Positions 7,489 through 11,500 of a stretch of 11,500 nucleotides of DNA are shown here, piece by piece (the stretch's first letter is position 1; each line of letters opens with the position of its first letter). Location: assembly GCA_002387605.1 (NCBI GenBank), contig DGJU01000080.1:2638-14137 (forward strand). The letters run 5' to 3'. The notes beneath the pieces are model-generated. The model saw nothing but the letters and a program-made list of their open reading frames with translations. It searched no databases and was not told the DNA's origin. Source of the DNA: Alphaproteobacteria bacterium UBA4588. Its GTDB lineage: Bacteria > Pseudomonadota > Alphaproteobacteria > Puniceispirillales > Puniceispirillaceae. The translations under genes were made by a program, and so were the position numbers.

Positions 7489-8325
7489 ATGCCATCAGAC
7501 GGATTTGATGACTCCCCTGAGCAATCAGGCAGAAGAGTTACCCAGTTTCCGGATGGCTCTTATTCTGGTGACGAGAGCGGCAAGATAAAGCTGGTCAGCG
7601 AAAACCGTGGCCTCCAAGCACGTGGAATCGGCAAAAATTTTGGTAATAAACGTGTCGTCCGGAATGTCTCCATTGGCGTGCGCCGCGGCGAAGCTGTGGG
7701 ACTTCTTGGACCAAACGGCGCTGGCAAAACAACGACTTTCTATATGCTATCCGGGCTCATGCAGGCCGATGAAGGCAGTATTTTTCTTGATGGCAATGAT
7801 GTAACTGAAACACCTTTATATCAGCGTGCGCGCCTTGGTATTGGCTACCTGCCTCAGGAATCGTCTATTTTCCGTGGGCTGAGTGTCGAGAAAAACATCC
7901 GCGCTGTTTTAGAAATCACCGAAAGTAACGCAGATTTACGCGATTCTATGCTTGAAGAACTGCTCGCAGAATTCGGGATTGGACATTTGCGGAATACGCC
8001 ATCAATTAACCTGTCTGGCGGAGAGCGCAGACGTCTTGAAATCGCACGTGCGCTTGCTGCGCGCCCGACTTTCCTGCTGCTGGATGAGCCGCTTGCGGGT
8101 ATTGACCCTATCGCTGTTGCCGATATTCGTGATTTGATTAGTCAGTTAAAAGAACATGGGCTTGGCGTGCTTATCACCGACCATAATGTGCGTGAAACTC
8201 TAGAAATTGTAGAGCGCGCCTACATCATTCATGACGGTGCTGTTCTTATGGAAGGCACGCCTGAAGAAGTTGTTGGCCATTCCGGTGTGCGCGAAGTGTA
8301 TCTCGGGAATAACTTCCTGATCTAA
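7489..8325 (+). CDS. lptB: LPS export ABC transporter ATP-binding protein LptB
   Basis: Cytosolic ATPase of the LptB2FG complex that powers LPS extraction from the inner membrane. The product is 278 residues against about 241 in E. coli. All ABC motifs are present: Walker A GPNGAGKT (74-81), Q-loop Gln123 in YLPQE, signature LSGGE (175-179), Walker B LLLDE with catalytic Glu200, and the H-loop His232 in ITDHN. The extra length is an N-terminal extension of about 40 residues rich in Asp, Ser and Gly. The start is supported by AGAAGGA at 7474-7480, 8 nt upstream, and there is no internal Met before residue 86. It is the last gene of the run. In many alphaproteobacteria rpoN, hpf and ptsN follow; here they do not. 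The lptF and lptG partners are not in the window. Confidence 0.96.
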   Translation: MPSDGFDDSPEQSGRRVTQFPDGSYSGDESGKIKLVSENRGLQARGIGKNFGNKRVVRNVSIGVRRGEAVGLLGPNGAGKTTTFYMLSGLMQADEGSIFLDGNDVTETPLYQRARLGIGYLPQESSIFRGLSVEKNIRAVLEITESNADLRDSMLEELLAEFGIGHLRNTPSINLSGGERRRLEIARALAARPTFLLLDEPLAGIDPIAVADIRDLISQLKEHGLGVLITDHNVRETLEIVERAYIIHDGAVLMEGTPEEVVGHSGVREVYLGNNFLI

Positions 8326-8471
8326 GGCACTATTTCCAATGAAACTTGACCGCCTGACCTGCGGAGGGTCTACCGCTCATCTACTATAATTTCTCAAAGC
8401 GGGTTGATTAGTAGAAGCAGTCTCAGGCGAACCAGAACGTCACAAGAAGATACCTGTGAGTTCAACATCTC
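8326..8471. other. Junction region after lptB, no gene seen
   Basis: This stretch lies between lptB and a 5'-truncated SDR. I find no credible coding sequence and no intrinsic terminator with a T-run. A small CCGC/GCGG hairpin lies at about 8352-8366. A 7-bp perfect inverted repeat, TCTACTA (8380-8386) and TAGTAGA (8409-8415), lies 22 nt apart. A lone TATAAT at 8385-8390 has no -35 at a proper distance. None of the three frames encodes the missing SDR N-terminus, so the left recombination breakpoint probably lies in or at the edge of this region. Confidence 0.5.
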
Positions 8472-9029
8472 ATGCCAATCCCAGATAATTCTGACTCGGT
8501 CAGCGCTGCGGTCGCTGCTTGCACTCGGGTCGACGCGCTTATAACCTCAGCAGGTATAGCAGGCCCCAATGCTACAACTTGGGAATACCCTTTTGAGGAC
8601 TGGCGCAAAATTATGTCGGTCAACCTTGATGGCACCTGGCATTGTCTACGCGCCGCTGCGCCGCGGATGATCGAACAGGGTTATGGCCGAGTCGTAACCA
8701 TTGCTTCGGTTGCAGGCAAAGAAGGCAACCCTAACGCCCCTGCCTATTCAGCATCCAAAGCTGGCGTCATCTCACTTACCAAATCTATGGGTAAAGAATT
8801 GGCAACTCATAATATTTCAGTCAATTGCGTAACACCTGCTGCTGCAAAAACCCGTATATTTGACCAGATGAGTCAAGAGTTCATTGATTTTATGCTGGCA
8901 AAGATCCCTCGTGGACGGTTCTTGGAAGTAGACGAAGCGGCTGCGTTAATCGCCTGGGCTGCCTCTGAAGAGTGCAGCTTTTCCACTGGTTCGATATTTG
9001 ATGTGTCTGGTGGACGTTCAGTCTATTAA
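8472..9029 (+). pseudogene. SDR family dehydrogenase, 5'-truncated remnant
   Basis: The C-terminal three quarters of a classical SDR (185 codons). It keeps the Asn51, Ser79, Tyr92 and Lys96 catalytic positions (YSASK), the PAAAKTRIF segment after the active site, and the terminal SGG. The nucleotide-binding TGxxxGIG region and first strands are missing: Asn51 corresponds to about residue 114 in full-length SDRs, so roughly 63 residues are lost. The frame is closed by a TGA at 8457-8459 just upstream, and no frame of the upstream DNA supplies the motif, so this is truncation and not a frameshift. Without the Rossmann start it cannot bind its cofactor normally. The 3' end is intact and its stop overlaps the ribosome site of the following lactonase-like gene. 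SDR plus SMP-30 lactonase pairs occur in non-phosphorylating sugar oxidation pathways, the likely origin (inference). Confidence 0.8.
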
Positions 9030-9039
9030 GGAGCAGAAA

Positions 9040-9374
<335 letters not shown>

Positions 9375-9390
9375 TTAAACCCTTTAATCC

Positions 9391-9448
9391 CGCCTATTTC
9401 TTGGCTTGAGACAATATAGGCGTCATTATTTACGCGTCTCAGCTTTTT
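9391..9448. repeat. Inverted repeats between tRNA-Ala and the FYDLN-acid gene
   Basis: Two overlapping symmetric elements fill the space upstream of the tRNA. CGCCTAT (9391-9397) pairs perfectly with ATAGGCG (9416-9422) across 18 nt. TGAGAC (9407-9412) pairs with GTCTCA (9436-9441), enclosing GCGT/ACGC (9420-9423, 9432-9435), and is followed on the plus strand by five Ts (9444-9448). The second could be a weak plus-strand terminator that shields against antisense transcription, or the two could be alternative folds. The tRNA promoter must also lie here; I see no clean -35/-10 pair. Confidence 0.4.
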
Positions 9449-9474
9449 GGTGCAAGTGCAAATTTCAACGATTT

Positions 9475-9870
9475 TTATTGCTCGTCGTCATTGTCCCCAT
9501 CATTATCATCAAGCACGTCAATCAACTCGCCGCTTTCAATATCAGGCGTAGTCTCATCACCGTCCTCACCTGCAGCAGGAATGAATGTTTCATCATCAGA
9601 CGGCAAATCATCATCATCAGCCGCATCGTCTGACTCATCAAATTCATCGTCCTTTGTTTCGCTTTCGTCTTCCAAATCATCTTCGGCAGCAGCGTCAGGC
9701 TTTACAACAGCAGCCTTTACAGGAGATTTACCCCGACGACTTTTCAGAAGATTTTCAGGATCGAATTCACTGCCGCATTCAGGACAAGTGATTGGCGATT
9801 TATTAAAATCGTAAAATTTCATGCCGCATGAAAAACAACGACGTTTCTGACCTAATTCTGCTGAGACCAT
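9475..9870 (-). CDS. FYDLN-acid domain (TIGR02300-type) zinc-ribbon protein
   Basis: A conserved alphaproteobacterial protein of unknown function. The 131 residues split in two. The N-terminal part is a small zinc ribbon with Cys12-x2-Cys15 and Cys29-x2-Cys32 around the family signature, here FYDFN (19-23). It is followed by a basic patch KSRRGK (about 43-48) and then a long, very acidic tail (about 60-131) dominated by Asp and Glu, presumably disordered. The ATG at 9870 has GAAGGG (9879-9884) 8 nt upstream. The FYDLN-acid / tRNA-Ala / aroA neighbourhood is, to my knowledge, recurrent in alphaproteobacteria. A nucleic-acid or RNA-polymerase-related role could be guessed from the ribbon plus acidic tail, but nothing here proves it. 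Confidence 0.9.
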   Translation of the reverse strand: MVSAELGQKRRCFSCGMKFYDFNKSPITCPECGSEFDPENLLKSRRGKSPVKAAVVKPDAAAEDDLEDESETKDDEFDESDDAADDDDLPSDDETFIPAAGEDGDETTPDIESGELIDVLDDNDGDNDDEQ

Positions 9871-9906
9871 AACAAGAGCCCTTCGTATGGTGTGATATGA
9901 TGCTGG

Positions 9907-9934
9907 ATTAAAGGCAAAATTGAAGCTGTGTCAA
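9907..9934 (-). promoter_or_regulatory. Promoter of the FYDLN-acid gene
   Basis: On the minus strand: TTGACA (9929-9934, perfect), a 16-nt spacer, then TTTAAT (9907-9912, five of six). The start point would be about 30 nt before the ATG at 9870, leaving room for the GAAGGG ribosome site. The spacer ends in ATTTTGCC, directly next to the -10; the same word recurs at the aroA promoter. Confidence 0.65.
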
Positions 9935-9977
9935 AAGAATTTTGTTATTCAGGCAATGTTTTTCTCAAAAGAATTTT
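9931..9977. repeat. 13-bp direct repeat TCAAAAGAATTTT in the divergent promoter region
   Basis: Two identical copies at 9931-9943 and 9965-9977, with start points 34 bp apart, about three helical turns. Each contains the near-palindrome AAAAGAATTTT. The first copy overlaps the -35 of the FYDLN-acid promoter and both lie upstream of the aroA promoter, so they could be binding sites for one protein. Chance in A/T-rich DNA is possible. Confidence 0.45.
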
Positions 9978-10012
9978 TTCACCAGCACGTCAAGAGTGGC
10001 TATTATCAGGTA

Positions 10013-10041
10013 ATGACATCAGATTTTTGCCTGCTTATACT
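10013..10041 (+). promoter_or_regulatory. Predicted aroA promoter
   Basis: ATGACA (10013-10018, five of six to TTGACA), a 17-nt spacer, and TATACT (10036-10041, five of six to TATAAT). The start point would be near 10048, about 30 nt before the ATG at 10078. This supports 10078 as the aroA start against the GTG at 9928, which lies upstream of the promoter. Confidence 0.65.
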
Positions 10042-10058
10042 AGGCAAAATATTTTGCC
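10025..10058 (+). promoter_or_regulatory. Operator-like triple half-site with perfect 16-bp palindrome at aroA
   Basis: GGCAAAATATTTTGCC (10043-10058) is a perfect palindrome covering the predicted aroA start point. A further half-site TTTTGCCT (10025-10032) sits in the promoter spacer and pairs exactly with AGGCAAAA (10042-10049) over a 9-nt loop. The middle arm can therefore pair with either neighbour. This fits a repressor operator with an extra half-site, or two mutually exclusive hairpins at the start of the message. The regulator is unknown. Confidence 0.5.
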
Positions 10059-10077
10059 GGAAAGCGACCTCATCCTC

Positions 10078-11496
10078 ATGCCACACAACCAGACGCCCCC
10101 TCAGACACCTGCTGATTTATTGTCATCTGCCTTTGCGCTTCGTTCTTCTATCTGCCAAAGCATTAACGGCGAAATCCTTATTCCTGGGGATAAGTCTATT
10201 TCTCATCGCGCCCTTATTTTAGGCAGTCTTGCAATCGGCACAACGCGCGTATCTGGCCTGCTAATGGGCGCTGATGTGATGTCAACGCTCAGCGCTATGC
10301 GTCAGCTCGGCGTTGATATTAGCGAGGCGGATAATGGTGATGTCATCATCCACGGCGTTGGCCTTCATGGACTGACAACACCTGATGCCCCTCTTGACCT
10401 TGGAAATGCTGGTACCGGCGCTCGCCTGCTGATGGGGGTTATTGCTGGCCAGCGCATCACAGCTTCTTTTACAGGCGATAGCTCGCTTAGCGCCCGGCCC
10501 ATGCGGCGCGTGACAGACCCGCTTGAAGAGATGGGTGCCCAGGTTAGCTATCTGCCTGAAAATAACGCCAAAGGACTACTGCCAGTCACAATTTCAGGTG
10601 CCACGCCTGTGCTACCAGCCGACTATCATAGTACCATTGCATCAGCGCAGATAAAATCAGCGATATTGCTTGCGGGGCTGAATGCCCGTGGCACAACCAA
10701 AGTAACAGAGCCGCATATTTCACGTGATCACACCGAAGCAATGCTGCGGCATTTCGGACTGACCGTTGAGCAAACAATTCTGGCTGATGGTCGGCATGAA
10801 GTAAGCGTAACAGGCGAAGGCCAATTACGTGCCGCTGACATTGCTGTACCGCGTGACCCATCTTCTGCGGCATTTGCAATGGTTGCAGCTCTCATTACAC
10901 CGCATAGCCATATCACCTTGCCGGGAATCAGCATGAATCCACAGCGGATTGGGCTTATTGCTACGCTTCAGGAAATGGGCGGCAGTTTATCGCTGAGCAA
11001 TCACAGGATTGAAGGCGGAGAAGATGTTGCAGATATAGAGGTACGCTCTAGCCGACTGCATGGCATTGATGTGCCCGCGTTGCGTGCTGCTTCCATGATT
11101 GATGAATATCCTATTTTATCCATTGCGGCGGCCTGTGCATCAGGCAAAACCCACATGGTTGGGGTGAGCGAGCTGCGCGTCAAAGAAACAGACCGAATCG
11201 CTGTTATGGCCGAAGGATTACGGCGCTGCGGCGTTGAAATTGATGAAACAGATGACACGATGACTGTTTTGGGGACAAATTCAGGCGGCGATGATATCTC
11301 AGCTCATAGCGCTATTGCTGGCGGCGTTATAATTGCCTCCCAGCATGACCACAGAATTGCAATGTCGTTTCTTACTCTTGGAATGGTGAGTAAATCGCCA
11401 ATTATCGTGGAAGATGTTAGCACAATAGCAACATCTTTTCCCGGGTTTGCCGCATTAATGAATCATGCTGGTGCCAAAATTGAGCGCCAGAGCTAA
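10078..11496 (+). CDS. aroA: 3-phosphoshikimate 1-carboxyvinyltransferase (EPSP synthase)
   Basis: Transfers the enolpyruvyl group of phosphoenolpyruvate to shikimate 3-phosphate, the sixth step of the shikimate pathway, in the cytosol. The product is 472 residues, somewhat longer than the usual 430-450 because of about 25 extra N-terminal residues. Visible motifs: GDKSISHRA (37-45, Lys39), LGNAGTGARL (108-117), SLSARPMRR (136-144, Arg140), SAQIKSA (189-195), RDHTE (216-220), GEDVADIEVRSS (314-325), SMIDEYPIL (339-347, Asp342), LRVKETDR (366-373, Glu370) and HDHRIAMSF (423-431). The overall pattern resembles the class II group typified by Agrobacterium CP4. However, the position that is Ala100 in CP4 is Gly112 here, as in class I enzymes. 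The start at 10078 fits the predicted promoter; its ribosome site is weak (GGAAAG at 10059-10064, 13 nt away). The stop lies four nt before the window end, so the usual downstream cmk cannot be checked. Confidence 0.96.
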   Translation: MPHNQTPPQTPADLLSSAFALRSSICQSINGEILIPGDKSISHRALILGSLAIGTTRVSGLLMGADVMSTLSAMRQLGVDISEADNGDVIIHGVGLHGLTTPDAPLDLGNAGTGARLLMGVIAGQRITASFTGDSSLSARPMRRVTDPLEEMGAQVSYLPENNAKGLLPVTISGATPVLPADYHSTIASAQIKSAILLAGLNARGTTKVTEPHISRDHTEAMLRHFGLTVEQTILADGRHEVSVTGEGQLRAADIAVPRDPSSAAFAMVAALITPHSHITLPGISMNPQRIGLIATLQEMGGSLSLSNHRIEGGEDVADIEVRSSRLHGIDVPALRAASMIDEYPILSIAAACASGKTHMVGVSELRVKETDRIAVMAEGLRRCGVEIDETDDTMTVLGTNSGGDDISAHSAIAGGVIIASQHDHRIAMSFLTLGMVSKSPIIVEDVSTIATSFPGFAALMNHAGAKIERQS

Positions 11497-11500
11497 CCTT

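Noticed and set aside
8385..8390. Perfect TATAAT as a promoter for the SDR remnant
   Set aside because: No -35 at 16-18 nt; the nearest TTGACC (8346-8351) is 33 nt away.
8326..8471. Possible att repeat matching the tRNA-Ala 3' end, expected if a standard integrative element flanked this block
   Set aside because: I looked for the T-arm/acceptor sequence of the tRNA in this junction on both strands and found no match of convincing length; no integrase gene is present either.
9491..9814. Serine-rich plus-strand frame opposite the FYDLN-acid gene
   Set aside because: It is the complement of the Asp/Glu-rich tail (GAT/GAA codons read as Ser/Phe-rich codons), a typical antisense artefact.
9928..10077. 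GTG-initiated extension that would make AroA 522 residues long
   Set aside because: It begins upstream of a good promoter (ATGACA-N17-TATACT), overlaps the divergent promoter, has no family-like sequence before the GDK motif region, and would be far longer than known AroA proteins.

Overview
This window reads as ordinary chromosome from an alphaproteobacterium, probably a free-living marine or aquatic one. The evidence is the Irr-like Fur-family regulator, the rnd-lptC-lptA-lptB gene order, a FYDLN-acid (TIGR02300) zinc-ribbon protein divergent from aroA, and a tRNA-Ala of alphaproteobacterial type. The lineage below class level is not determinable by eye. I see no CRISPR array, integrase, transposase, phage gene or toxin-antitoxin pair.

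Layout. (1) 3-1803: a nearly complete short-chain dehydrogenase (cut by the window edge) followed by a Glk-type glucokinase, likely one sugar-metabolism operon. A strong hairpin terminator lies between glk and the convergent katG. (2) 1904-4643, minus strand: an Irr-like regulator followed by catalase-peroxidase katG. A 13/14 match to the Irr operator (ICE box) lies between them, suggesting iron/heme-status control of peroxide defence. (3) 4784-8325, plus strand: a tight operon of a YdjA-type nitroreductase, a single-domain RNase D-like exonuclease, and lptC, lptA and lptB, which extract and carry LPS across the periplasm. (4) 8326-9298: a scar. A 5'-truncated SDR and a 3'-truncated SMP-30/gluconolactonase gene keep their operon junction, but both outer ends are missing. 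The right edge lies just outside the 3' end of tRNA-Ala(GGC). (5) 9299-11496: tRNA-Ala and the FYDLN-acid gene on the minus strand, then aroA on the plus strand. The two protein genes diverge from a 207-bp region with good promoters for each, repeated TTTTGCC half-sites and a perfect 16-bp palindrome over the predicted aroA start point.

How the genes work together. The katG/irr pair is a plausible oxidative-stress and iron module. The lpt genes form an envelope-assembly block. aroA makes the shikimate-pathway intermediate EPSP. No large undescribed system is evident. The points most worth a second look are the ICE box before katG, the shared operator-like half-sites between the FYDLN-acid gene and aroA, and the doubly truncated catabolic remnant beside the tRNA.
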